From contig JAZRTK010000040.1 in assembly GCA_045651985.1 (NCBI GenBank), forward strand, positions 1 through 53,176: a DNA stretch of 53,176 nucleotides, in the 5' to 3' direction. Source of the stretch: SIG710 sp045651985. GTDB lineage: Bacteria; Bacillota; Clostridia; Oscillospirales; CAG-272. Made by a program: the position numbers and the translations under genes. The notes under the pieces were generated by a model that was not told the origin of the DNA, searched no databases, and was given only the letters and a program-made list of their open reading frames with translations. Of this stretch, positions 33,153-41,538 are shown one piece after another (positions within the stretch are counted from its first letter, which is position 1; every line of letters starts with the position of its first letter).

Positions 33153-34696
33153 GAAAACAGCTTATTGCTACGGTCGTCATGTTCGCCCTTTCCTTTGTGA
33201 TGATAGTCGCATACTTTGTGGCAATAAAGCCATTTACGACAGTTGAGCCCGTCGAAACGGGTGGGCTGGAGACCGTCGTGCCCGAGGACGGAGAGGGTCT
33301 TGGTATGGCGGCGACGAAGGTCGTGGTCTACGACGGACTTGAAAACAAGGACGTGGTATCCATAAAGGTCGAAAACGAGCATGGCATCTACGAAATGACC
33401 CGTGATGCGGACTGGGACCCTCAGATCGCAGGCTTTGAGGGACTTGCCGTCCACGAGGAGAACATTACCTCCCTCATGTCAAGCTGCACCTACCCTCTCG
33501 CTATCACCCGCGTAAACTCGGTAGAGGGCGAGGACTACGGCTTTGAAGAAACGACTCTGGAAGACGGAACAGTCTACAAGCCCGCAAGGTTCACCATGAA
33601 GACCCGCCACCAAATGTCGGACGGAAGCTACGAATACAGAATTTACGAATGTCTTATCGGTCATCAGATCGCAACGGGCAACGGATACTATTTTAAGTAT
33701 CTGGGCCGCCCCAACTCTGTCTACGTTGTAGACAAATCAATTGAAACGACCCTTCTTTCCACCGTTGAATCTATAGTGTTCCCCATGGTCATCACCCCCA
33801 TGAACCAGAACGACTATTTCATGGTCCATGATTTCGTGCTCATGAAGGGTAAGGACATGATCTTCCACATGGACTATATCGAGCAGTCTGACCGCGAAGG
33901 AACAGAATTTGAGACCGCCACCTACGAAATGATCTACCCCGCGGGACTTACTCCCTCCGCAAACGCCGTTTCAAAGGCTATGTACGCCCTTTATACGGCT
34001 GAAATGGAGGATCACATGAAGGTGGTAGCCCTCGGAATCACCGACGAAAAGCTGGCACAGTTCAACATAGACAGCGAAAACTGCTATTCCATGAGCTTTA
34101 CATACCAAGGGCATGAAAACTTCATCGTTATCAGCCCGCCCAACGACGACGGCTCCTGCTACGTTGCGTCTTCCTTGTTTGATCAGATAAACCTGATCGA
34201 CTCGGAAGCAATGTTCTTCATGAAATGGGATCTTTTCGACTGGGTCGAATCCCCCATGTTCCAGATGAAGATAGACTACGTGAAATCGGTTTCCGTGAGA
34301 AGCGGAGCTTACAGTGCGGTCTTTGACCTGACAGGCGACGGTCAGGACCTTGTGGTAACAGACAGAGGCACGGGAAAGGTACTTTCAACCCCTCAGTTCC
34401 GCAATTACTACTGGAATCTGCTTGTCACCTCCTACGAGGGTAACTGCAACCTGACAAAGGAGGAAATGGAGACCTTCAAGGCTCTTGACGACAACGAAGC
34501 ACAGCTCGTGCTTACCGTCACCACCGAAACGGACAGAGAGCTGACCTACCGATTCTATCAATACTCCGAGCGACGCTCCTACGTAACGCTCAACGGCGTG
34601 GGCGAGTTCTTCGTGCTCCGAACCATGCCCCATAAGCTTGTCGATGATGCCAAGCTCCTTCAAGAGGGCAAGGATATCTTCGCTTCGGGAAAATAA
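33149..34696 (+). CDS. DUF4340 domain membrane-anchored protein, system 2
   Basis: A 515-residue protein with an N-terminal membrane helix (about 6-26) and a long extracytoplasmic region holding DUF4340-like units such as VVSIKVENEHGIYEMTRDADW. It is about 175 residues longer than its counterpart in system 1, the largest size difference between the two modules. It overlaps the GldG gene by four bases and is followed by a strong terminator, so it closes the operon. Function unknown. Confidence 0.83.
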   Translation: MRKQLIATVVMFALSFVMIVAYFVAIKPFTTVEPVETGGLETVVPEDGEGLGMAATKVVVYDGLENKDVVSIKVENEHGIYEMTRDADWDPQIAGFEGLAVHEENITSLMSSCTYPLAITRVNSVEGEDYGFEETTLEDGTVYKPARFTMKTRHQMSDGSYEYRIYECLIGHQIATGNGYYFKYLGRPNSVYVVDKSIETTLLSTVESIVFPMVITPMNQNDYFMVHDFVLMKGKDMIFHMDYIEQSDREGTEFETATYEMIYPAGLTPSANAVSKAMYALYTAEMEDHMKVVALGITDEKLAQFNIDSENCYSMSFTYQGHENFIVISPPNDDGSCYVASSLFDQINLIDSEAMFFMKWDLFDWVESPMFQMKIDYVKSVSVRSGAYSAVFDLTGDGQDLVVTDRGTGKVLSTPQFRNYYWNLLVTSYEGNCNLTKEEMETFKALDDNEAQLVLTVTTETDRELTYRFYQYSERRSYVTLNGVGEFFVLRTMPHKLVDDAKLLQEGKDIFASGK

Positions 34697-34702
34697 AATA
34701 TT

Positions 34703-34732
34703 AAAAACAGCGGCGTACCGCCGCTGTTTTTT
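34703..34732 (+). terminator. Rho-independent terminator after ABC system 2
   Basis: Stem CAGCGGCG / CGCCGCTG (34708-34715, 34719-34726) with a TAC loop, extended by A5 against T6. Confidence 0.95.
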
Positions 34733-34785
34733 GCAATCGTGAATTATTTCTGTCAAAAATCACATAATATGAAAGGAACAAAGCC

Positions 34786-35289
34786 ATGCACAACGAGCTT
34801 ACAGCAGTTGATATAAAGAAGATGCAACAAGAAATAGACTATCGGGAAAAAGAGCTCCGTCCGAAGCTTCTTGCCGAGGTCAAGCGCACGCGTGAATACG
34901 GGGACCTGAGCGAAAACGCCGAATACAAGGAAGCAAAGCGCGAAAAGAACCGCAACGAGAGCCGTATCCGCTACTTAAAAAGCATGATAGCCACCGCAAA
35001 GATAGTTGAAGTAGGCGGCGACGATGGAACTATCGGTCTTTTCGACTACGCAGAGCTTTTCTACGAAATGAACGGTCAGACAAAGAAGATTCAGATAGTC
35101 ACCACTCTCCGACAGGACGCCACAAAAGGCTTTATAAGCAAAGAATCACCTCTGGGTCGAGCACTGCTTGGTAAAAAGGTCGGCGACCGCGTTACGGTTC
35201 AGGTGACCCCCGATCGCTCATTTACGGTAGTGGTAAAATCGGTGGAAAAGGGAGAAGACAACGAAGATCTGCCGATCAGTAGCTTTTGA
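34786..35289 (+). CDS. greA: Transcription elongation factor GreA
   Basis: A 167-residue protein with the GreA plan: an N-terminal coiled coil carrying the acidic tip in GDLSENAEYKEAKREK, and a C-terminal FKBP-like domain with SKESPLGRALLGKKVGDRV. It enters the secondary channel of RNA polymerase and stimulates cleavage of backtracked RNA. GAAAGGAAC precedes the ATG. The gene stands between a terminator and the next promoter; its own promoter is not clear, with only a weak CATAAT-like -10 upstream. Confidence 0.96.
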   Translation: MHNELTAVDIKKMQQEIDYREKELRPKLLAEVKRTREYGDLSENAEYKEAKREKNRNESRIRYLKSMIATAKIVEVGGDDGTIGLFDYAELFYEMNGQTKKIQIVTTLRQDATKGFISKESPLGRALLGKKVGDRVTVQVTPDRSFTVVVKSVEKGEDNEDLPISSF

Positions 35290-35407
35290 CGAGATCAAGT
35301 TATCACCGATAACAAGAATTTATTCCCAATATTTTACATTCAACGCCAATTTTGTTGCCTAAGTGTGAAATTCGAATGAATATTCCCGACAAAAAAGTAT
35401 GTTTATC

Positions 35408-35436
35408 TTGACACAAGTAGCTGTTTACCATAAAAT
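35408..35436 (+). promoter_or_regulatory. Sigma-A promoter of the acyl-CoA synthetase-like gene
   Basis: TTGACA (35408-35413), a 17-base spacer and TAAAAT (35431-35436), 53 bases before the start codon. Confidence 0.88.
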
Positions 35437-35488
35437 CTACACGACCCCAATTTGCAAAAGAAACCGATTTTGAAAGGAACGGTCATAA

Positions 35489-37156
35489 ATGAAAGCACAA
35501 AAAACATCCTACTATAACATTCCCAGACATGACAATTTCCGCGACCTTATTACCCACTCGGCGCAGAATACGCCCAATCAAACGGCACTTCAGCTCAAAG
35601 TGTCGGCGGGAAAATACAGATACATTTCATACAAAGAGATGTATGAAATTTATCTTTCCCTCTGTACGTCCCTTATCCGACGCGGACTTGAGGGCAAGCG
35701 CATAGCGCTGTGCGGTGAGAACAGCGGCGGCTGGGCTATTTCCTATCTGGCAGCAGCGACCGTCGGCGTGGTCGTTCCTGTTGACAAGGAGCTTTCGGGC
35801 CGTGATATCGCAAATTTCTGCGAAGCCGCCGAATGTAAAGCGATCTTTGCCGACGGCAAGGTACAGGGCAAGCTTGACGGCGTTCTGAAATTCGACGTCA
35901 CGTACGATCTGGCTGACGTGCCGAATATCCCGATAAAATACACACCCGAGGACGTAAAGAAGATAAATTCCTTTACCTATCCCCCGGACGAAATGAGGGT
36001 TCTTATTTTCACGTCGGGTACCACGGGCTCGTCCAAGGGCGTCTGCCTTTCCATGTTCAACATCTGCTCAAACGTGTATCAGATATCGAGGGTCATCCGT
36101 GTTTTCCCAAACGACAAGGTGCTCTCTATCCTGCCCTTGCATCACACCTACGCCGCAACGGTCGATATGCTCTGCCTGCTTGCGCAGGGCGCTTGCATCT
36201 CCTATTGCGACGGACTTAACCGCGTTGCTACAAATTTAAAAGAATACAACAACACGGTGATAGTTGTTGTCCCCGCGCTCTTAAAAGTGCTTAGCAAGCG
36301 CCTTAGAATGGCAATAGCAAAGGAATGTCCCGCGAAATACAAGCGCGCATTTGAGGAGCTTTCTCTTGCGGAGGCGCTTAAAACCCTGCCTTTCCTTATC
36401 CGTCGTGTCATCTGCTCAAACGTCAAAAAAAGTCTTGGCGGAAAACTGAGAATGATGGTCGTTGGCGCAGCGGCGATAGACCCCGCACTCATTGAGGACT
36501 TCAACGCCCTTGGCATAAAGACCGTTCAGGGCTACGGTCTTACCGAGACCTCACCTATTCTTTCAGCCAACAATGACTTTTTCTACGACCCCGAGACCGC
36601 GGGTTGCGCCATTCCGGGAGTCACTCTGCGAATCAGTAATCCCGACGAGAACGGCGTGGGCGAGATAATTGCGGCAGGCGACAACGTAATGCTTGGCTAC
36701 TACCGCGACGAAGCAGCAACGGCGGCAGTCATTAAAAACCGCTGGTTCCACACGGGCGACCTTGGTATGATCGACCGAAACGGCGGCGTTCACATCAAAG
36801 GAAGAATTAAAAACGTCATCGTCACCTCAAACGGCAAAAACATCTTTCCCGAGGAGATCGAGGACAGACTGTCAGAGCACGAGATCGTCTCTGAATGTCT
36901 GGTGCTTGAGGGCAAGGACCGCCACGGCGACCCCTGCGTGAGGGCAAAGATATATCCCTCTCTGGACCACCTCTCTGAGGTGCTGGGACACACACCCGAC
37001 CCAAATGAGATAAAGTCGGCTGTGAACGATGCTGTGAACGCGGTAAACGATGCCGTTCCACAGTACAAAAAGATTCAAAAGTTCGACATTCTCACCACCC
37101 CCCTGGAGCGCACCACCACCCAGAAGATCAAGCGCTACGGCGATAATATGAAATAA
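35489..37156 (+). CDS. AMP-binding acyl-CoA synthetase family protein (long-chain type)
   Basis: A 555-residue adenylate-forming enzyme. The phosphate-binding motif FTSGTTGSSKGV is at 174-185, the YGLTETSP core motif follows in the second half, and the hinge GDLGMIDRNGGVHIKGRIKN with NIFPEEIE is present. The C-terminal lysine needed for adenylation is in TTQKIKRYG at the end. It should activate a fatty acid or related acid to its acyl-CoA. Specificity cannot be read from the sequence; the layout fits FadD/long-chain types. It is a single-gene unit with its own promoter and terminator, so no pathway partner is adjacent. Confidence 0.9.
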   Translation: MKAQKTSYYNIPRHDNFRDLITHSAQNTPNQTALQLKVSAGKYRYISYKEMYEIYLSLCTSLIRRGLEGKRIALCGENSGGWAISYLAAATVGVVVPVDKELSGRDIANFCEAAECKAIFADGKVQGKLDGVLKFDVTYDLADVPNIPIKYTPEDVKKINSFTYPPDEMRVLIFTSGTTGSSKGVCLSMFNICSNVYQISRVIRVFPNDKVLSILPLHHTYAATVDMLCLLAQGACISYCDGLNRVATNLKEYNNTVIVVVPALLKVLSKRLRMAIAKECPAKYKRAFEELSLAEALKTLPFLIRRVICSNVKKSLGGKLRMMVVGAAAIDPALIEDFNALGIKTVQGYGLTETSPILSANNDFFYDPETAGCAIPGVTLRISNPDENGVGEIIAAGDNVMLGYYRDEAATAAVIKNRWFHTGDLGMIDRNGGVHIKGRIKNVIVTSNGKNIFPEEIEDRLSEHEIVSECLVLEGKDRHGDPCVRAKIYPSLDHLSEVLGHTPDPNEIKSAVNDAVNAVNDAVPQYKKIQKFDILTTPLERTTTQKIKRYGDNMK

Positions 37157-37158
37157 TA

Positions 37159-37184
37159 AATGACGGCGCAAGCCGTCATTTTTT
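37159..37184 (+). terminator. Terminator after the acyl-CoA synthetase-like gene
   Basis: Stem AATGACGGC / GCCGTCATT with a GCAA loop (37168-37171), then TTTT. Confidence 0.93.
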
Positions 37185-37193
37185 AGTCAGATA

Positions 37194-37222
37194 TTGACAC
37201 GAACGGGAAAAAGAATTATAAT
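37194..37222 (+). promoter_or_regulatory. Sigma-A promoter of the AI-2E family transporter gene
   Basis: TTGACA (37194-37199), a 17-base spacer and TATAAT (37217-37222), a perfect consensus just after the upstream terminator. Confidence 0.93.
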
Positions 37223-37265
37223 ATAAGTGTAAAATTTCCACAATCGACTCGGAAAGGAAGAAAAA

Positions 37266-38540
37266 ATGGGTTCTAACACAAAAAAAGCTTTGCTTGTCAC
37301 GATTACGGGCATAGTCCTGTTCGCCGCGCTTATGAACTTTTCTGCTGTGACATCCTATGCCAATAAACTTATAAATCTCATTCTTCCCGTTATAGTGGGC
37401 GCGATAATAGCACTTTTCCTCATCGTACCCATGAACGGCATACAGAAACGACTTGAAAAGCTCTTTTCAAAAGCAAAGACACGCCCCTCAAAAAAAGTGC
37501 TTTGCGCATGGAGCTTCGTAATTACGCTTATCTGCGTTGCCGTCGTGCTTGCCGTTGTGCTCGTTTTGCTCATTCCCGAGATCACAAGCTCCGTAAAAGC
37601 ACTTTACACGCAGATCGAAGCAAGTATAAAGAATCTGAGTAAACAGCATTTCGACATCAAGTGGGTCGAGGACCTTGTAAAGAAGATCAATTTCCAGGCG
37701 ATCCTGGATAACTTCTCGGGGATCGTGAACAAGCTGACAACGGGGGCGGACTTTATTTTCGTAAACGTTGTGAACGTGTTCTCGTCTACAATAAACATTC
37801 TGGTCACAGCGCTGTTTGCCATTATTATCGCGGGCTACGCCGCACTTGAAAAACAGGATATTGCAAGACACGGAAAGATTCTGGTCTGCGCTTACATGAG
37901 ACCCGCATGGGCAAAGAGCGTGCTGAAATTCTGCCGAAAATTCTCCGAGATCTTCTCAAAATTCCTATATGGACAATGCAGCGAAGCGCTGATATTGGGC
38001 GTTCTCATATTCATCGCCTTCTCGATCTTCAAAATGCCATATGCTATCCTTATCAGCGTACTTACCGCCGTTTGTGCACTCATTCCATACATTGGTGCGT
38101 TCATTTCCTGCGCGATAAGCGTGTTCCTGACCTTGCTGGTAGCACCCGAAAAGGCCCTTTACTGCCTCATCATCTACCTGGCAGTCCAGTTCATCGAAAC
38201 GCAGCTAATCTACCCCCGCGTTGTAGGCACAGCCGTCGGCCTTTCCCCTCTCTACACTCTGGTAGCCGCCCTTATCGGAGGCAATCTGTTGGGCATCGTG
38301 GGAATCATCTTCTTTATTCCTCTCTTTGCGGTGATTTTGGAGTTGATCAAGGAAAACGCAAACGCAAGGATTGCTCAAAAAATAGCATCGGGCGATCTCA
38401 CGTCAGAGGATCTTGAGGCTCCCAAAAAGGAGGAGCCCGTAAAGAAGCCCAAGCCCGAAAGGCAAAAGAAAGAGAAGAAACCAAAGCCTGCAAAGGTGAA
38501 AAAAGAAGCACCAAAGCAGGAAAGCCAAAATCAAGAATAA
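37266..38540 (+). CDS. AI-2E family transporter with Lys/Pro-rich C-terminal tail
   Basis: A 424-residue membrane protein of the AI-2E transporter family (PF01594), with two helices at the N terminus, a soluble middle stretch and a helix-rich second half including the conserved LPIVVGTAVGLSP-like segment (here YPRVVGTAVGLSPL). Members include exporters of autoinducer-2 and, in other cases, ion antiporters, so the substrate is open. From about residue 375 the protein ends in a highly charged tail of Lys, Glu and Pro (PKPERQKKEKKPKPAK) that should lie in the cytoplasm. The start has GGAAAGGAAG upstream. It is a single-gene unit. Confidence 0.9.
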   Translation: MGSNTKKALLVTITGIVLFAALMNFSAVTSYANKLINLILPVIVGAIIALFLIVPMNGIQKRLEKLFSKAKTRPSKKVLCAWSFVITLICVAVVLAVVLVLLIPEITSSVKALYTQIEASIKNLSKQHFDIKWVEDLVKKINFQAILDNFSGIVNKLTTGADFIFVNVVNVFSSTINILVTALFAIIIAGYAALEKQDIARHGKILVCAYMRPAWAKSVLKFCRKFSEIFSKFLYGQCSEALILGVLIFIAFSIFKMPYAILISVLTAVCALIPYIGAFISCAISVFLTLLVAPEKALYCLIIYLAVQFIETQLIYPRVVGTAVGLSPLYTLVAALIGGNLLGIVGIIFFIPLFAVILELIKENANARIAQKIASGDLTSEDLEAPKKEEPVKKPKPERQKKEKKPKPAKVKKEAPKQESQNQE

Positions 38541-38542
38541 CC

Positions 38543-38573
38543 AAAAAGCGGAACGTACAGCGTTCCGCTTTTT
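38543..38573. terminator. Bidirectional terminator between the AI-2E and TIGR01212 genes
   Basis: 13-bp perfect stem AAAAAGCGGAACG / CGTTCCGCTTTTT with loop TACAG. The stop codon of the minus-strand gene (38572-38574) abuts it. Confidence 0.95.
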
Positions 38574-39531
38574 ATATTTGATCACCCTGTCCCCAGCCGC
38601 GCTCAAACATCATTTTGTCAATATCGTTTATAATTGCTGTTTTTTTGCGGCTCCAATCGGGTGCAAGAAGCGTGTCGGGCGCGCCGTCACCCGTCAGACG
38701 GCCGATAACGGTCTCGGGCGGTAACAGACGCAAGGCGCGGCAGACCGTTTCAATATACGTTTCCCTGTCCATTGGCGTATAGTCGCCCGCTCTGTATATT
38801 TGCGCCATTTTGGTGCCGTCAATTACGTGGAGCAGGTGAATTTTTACTTGATTCGGGCGCAATTTCGCCACTTGGCGAACGCTTTCAAGCATATCCTCGG
38901 TGGTTTCTCCCGGAAGTCCGAAAATAAGGTGAACGCAGGTCATGACCTTGTCACTTGCCGACCTCAATCGTTCGTACCCCTCGCAAAAATCCGCAAACGT
39001 GTGACCGCGGTTTACATAGCGCGCCACTCCGTCGTTTGCCGTCTGTAAGCCAAGCTCCACCGTAAGGTCGGTCTGCTCGGAAAGATGTGCCAAATATTCT
39101 ACTGTGTCGGGTGGCAGACAGTCGGCACGGGTGGCAATATTGAGACCCACCACGCCCTTTATCTTCAATGCCTCTCCAAACTTTTCACGCAAGACCGAAA
39201 CGGGCGCGTACGTGTTAGTGTGCGCCTGAAAATAGGCGATATATTTGTCGGTCTTCCACTTCGATGAAAGGTTATCCGCCGTAATTCGAAACTGCTCGGC
39301 AATAGGCATCTCGGCAGGCTGTGCAAAGTCGCCGCTTCCCCTGCCCGAGCAGTAAATGCAACCGCCCACACCGCACCGCCCATCAATATTCGGGCAGGTA
39401 AATCCGCCATCCAAGGGGATTTTGGCACACTTTGTGCCGTAGCGATGCTTCATGAAATAATCGTAGGTGTGATAGCGCTTGTTGGTGTCGGAAAATTTAA
39501 AGGGATTGGTGTCCCGCTGAGTTATTTTCAT
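38572..39531 (-). CDS. TIGR01212 family radical SAM protein (YhcC-like)
   Basis: A 319-residue radical SAM protein of the TIGR01212/YhcC family. The front contains the family box FTCPNIDGRCGVGGCIYC, whose cysteines bind the iron-sulfur cluster, and later segments such as GLQTANDGVARYVNRGHTF and HLIFGLPGET match. The family is related to Elp3-like enzymes but its substrate is not established. It is the last gene of the asparagine synthase operon, overlapping the racemase gene by four bases. Confidence 0.92.
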   Translation of the reverse strand: MKITQRDTNPFKFSDTNKRYHTYDYFMKHRYGTKCAKIPLDGGFTCPNIDGRCGVGGCIYCSGRGSGDFAQPAEMPIAEQFRITADNLSSKWKTDKYIAYFQAHTNTYAPVSVLREKFGEALKIKGVVGLNIATRADCLPPDTVEYLAHLSEQTDLTVELGLQTANDGVARYVNRGHTFADFCEGYERLRSASDKVMTCVHLIFGLPGETTEDMLESVRQVAKLRPNQVKIHLLHVIDGTKMAQIYRAGDYTPMDRETYIETVCRALRLLPPETVIGRLTGDGAPDTLLAPDWSRKKTAIINDIDKMMFERGWGQGDQI

Positions 39532-40277
39532 GCTTTCAGAATTTCTTTGTCAGCCATAAGCTCGGTGTCAAAGCCCTCAGGCTCTTTCCCGCACAAGACG
39601 ATAGTCCGCAGAGCCAGAACTTCAAGCGAATCCACAAAAAGGTCGCCAAGAGCGTTGTCCCTCTTTATAAGAGACAGCTCGGTACAGCCGAGCACAAGCT
39701 TGTCAGCCCCTTTGGAGACCATGTGGTCTCGGACGCGCTCGAATTTCGCCATATCTGCACCCTTCCCCTGCTTTATCTGACCGTAAATTATGTCGGACAA
39801 AATCGACTGATGCTCCTCGTCGGGCAGAATACAGTCAAGCCCAACCTGCTGACAAACGTGAGCGTAAGCGCCCGATTTCACAGTCCCCTCGGTTGCAAGA
39901 ATACCCACTTTTTTTGCTCCCGCGCGCTTGACGTGAGCCGCCGTTTCATAGAGGATATTTAAAACGGGAATATCAAGTGCCTGCGTCAGCTCATCGTAAA
40001 AATAGTGAGCGGTATTGCAGGGCATTGAGATCATGTCCGCGCCGCAGTCTTGCAGACGCTTTCCCTCCTCTATCATAGCTCCGATGGGACTTTCGTCCGA
40101 CGCGCCCACGATAAACGCCGTTCTGTCGGGCGTTGTGGCACGTGAGCTAATAAGAATATCAATGTGCTCTTGGTCTCGCGTGACCTTTGTATGAGCGGTG
40201 AGCATTTCGTAAAAATACACCGTCGCCATAGGCCCAAGACCGCCGAGAATACCCAGAAGCTTTCTGTTTTTCTCCAA
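39528..40277 (-). CDS. Aspartate/glutamate racemase family protein
   Basis: A 249-residue racemase with the two catalytic cysteines in MPCNTAHYF and VLGCTELS, and the usual opening GILGGLGPMATVYFY. The general length and GGLGPMAT start fit aspartate racemase (RacD) rather than MurI, and it would interconvert L- and D-aspartate in the cytoplasm. The start is probably the TTG at 40277: AAGGAG at 40286-40291 is eight bases before it, while the in-frame GTG at 40286 overlaps that site. The Shine-Dalgarno overlaps the stop codon of the ATP-grasp gene. In context the D-aspartate is likely to feed that ligase (inference). Confidence 0.88.
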   Translation of the reverse strand: MEKNRKLLGILGGLGPMATVYFYEMLTAHTKVTRDQEHIDILISSRATTPDRTAFIVGASDESPIGAMIEEGKRLQDCGADMISMPCNTAHYFYDELTQALDIPVLNILYETAAHVKRAGAKKVGILATEGTVKSGAYAHVCQQVGLDCILPDEEHQSILSDIIYGQIKQGKGADMAKFERVRDHMVSKGADKLVLGCTELSLIKRDNALGDLFVDSLEVLALRTIVLCGKEPEGFDTELMADKEILKA

Positions 40278-40289
40278 TTTCAGCACTCC

Positions 40290-41519
40290 TTATTTGCAGT
40301 ATTTTTTGTACTTGCCGAACTGTCGGCGCAGGTGCTCCACCACCCAGATAAGTCTCTTGGGATTAAACCAAAGGTCATGGGCATACCACAAAGACGACGT
40401 GGATTTACCCGCGCGTTTAAGACTCTTTGCCTGTGCGAGCGCCTTTTCGTTATGAACGTACTTTCTCACCACGGCAAAGGGTATGCAATGCCACAGGTGT
40501 GAATTTTCACAAGGACGGTACTCACTGTCGCGGTGGAAAACTCTATCCTCCACCAAAAGCTGAGCAATGTTGATTCCCGCCGCCGTTACGTAATAGTTAC
40601 TGCGACCCTGGCGCAGATTTATCTCAAATGCGCGGAGACTGCCGTCGCGGGGGTCGAATTTGATGTCAAAGTTAGAAAAGCCTACGTATCCCAGATCGTC
40701 GAGCATCGCGCAAAAGCGCTCGGTAAGGTCAGCGTTCTGCTCGGTAATTATCGCGGCGTGGTTGCCAAGTCCGCGTGGAGTGTGCTCCTCCAAGAGAACG
40801 TGGCCAAGACAAGTCATCTTTACCTTTTTCGTGCTGTCCGAATATGCGGTAAGCACGTACATATTGGCGTCGTCGCCGGGAATCATATCCTGAATTATTA
40901 TCTTGTCGGGATAGCCCGCGCCGTAAATTTCGGTCATAATAGACGCAGCCTCGTGGGGGTCAGCGGCAGTATACACCTTCTTCATGCCGTCAAATGGGTT
41001 CTTCCAGTACTGAATACTGCTGGAGGGCTTGACGATGACGGGATACTTAAATCCAAGGGCGTCCTCCCTCAGATCGTCGGACGTAAATGTGCCGTCGAGC
41101 ACCTTCGTCTTGGGGTAAGGTATGCCGTACTTCTCACACATTTCGTAAAAGACCGCCTTGCTGACCAGCTGCTCGGACAGCTCAGGGTCAATGTAAGGGC
41201 AGATATATCTGCTTTCAAGACGGTGACGGTTGTTTATGATAAGTGTGGCGTAATCGTCAGTGCAGCCAAGCAGGATAAGGTGCGAGTCGGGATTCTTATC
41301 CGCGAAATTGCAAAGCTCGGTTACCATAATGTCAGGGTCGTCCATTTTGGGTACCACGTGGAAGTTGACTATCTTCGAATTTTTAGTTGGCCCGATGGGA
41401 TAACGCCCGAAAACGTGGGAAATAACGCCGTATTTTTCATGAAACGCCCGCGCCACGTTGTAGCTGTTAAGGTCGCCGCCAAGCAACACGGGGATAATAT
41501 TCACTTCAATATTTTGCAT
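40290..41519 (-). CDS. ATP-grasp carboxylate-amine ligase, D-aspartate ligase-like
   Basis: A 409-residue ATP-grasp enzyme. It opens with NIIPVLLGGDLNSYNVARAF, resembling the start of D-aspartate ligase Aslfm of Enterococcus faecium, and has the ATP-grasp segments YPVIVKPSSS, IIIQDMIPGDDANMY and FEINLRQGRSNYY. Such a ligase joins the beta-carboxyl of D-aspartate to the side-chain amine of the stem peptide in peptidoglycan precursors. ATG 41519 is chosen because AAAGGAG is upstream and the alternative start at 41555 would overlap asnB. Neighbouring asparagine synthase and racemase genes support the D-Asp reading; other amine or carboxylate partners cannot be excluded. Confidence 0.8.
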   Translation of the reverse strand: MQNIEVNIIPVLLGGDLNSYNVARAFHEKYGVISHVFGRYPIGPTKNSKIVNFHVVPKMDDPDIMVTELCNFADKNPDSHLILLGCTDDYATLIINNRHRLESRYICPYIDPELSEQLVSKAVFYEMCEKYGIPYPKTKVLDGTFTSDDLREDALGFKYPVIVKPSSSIQYWKNPFDGMKKVYTAADPHEAASIMTEIYGAGYPDKIIIQDMIPGDDANMYVLTAYSDSTKKVKMTCLGHVLLEEHTPRGLGNHAAIITEQNADLTERFCAMLDDLGYVGFSNFDIKFDPRDGSLRAFEINLRQGRSNYYVTAAGINIAQLLVEDRVFHRDSEYRPCENSHLWHCIPFAVVRKYVHNEKALAQAKSLKRAGKSTSSLWYAHDLWFNPKRLIWVVEHLRRQFGKYKKYCK

Positions 41520-41538
41520 AATGAAATATCTCCTTTTT

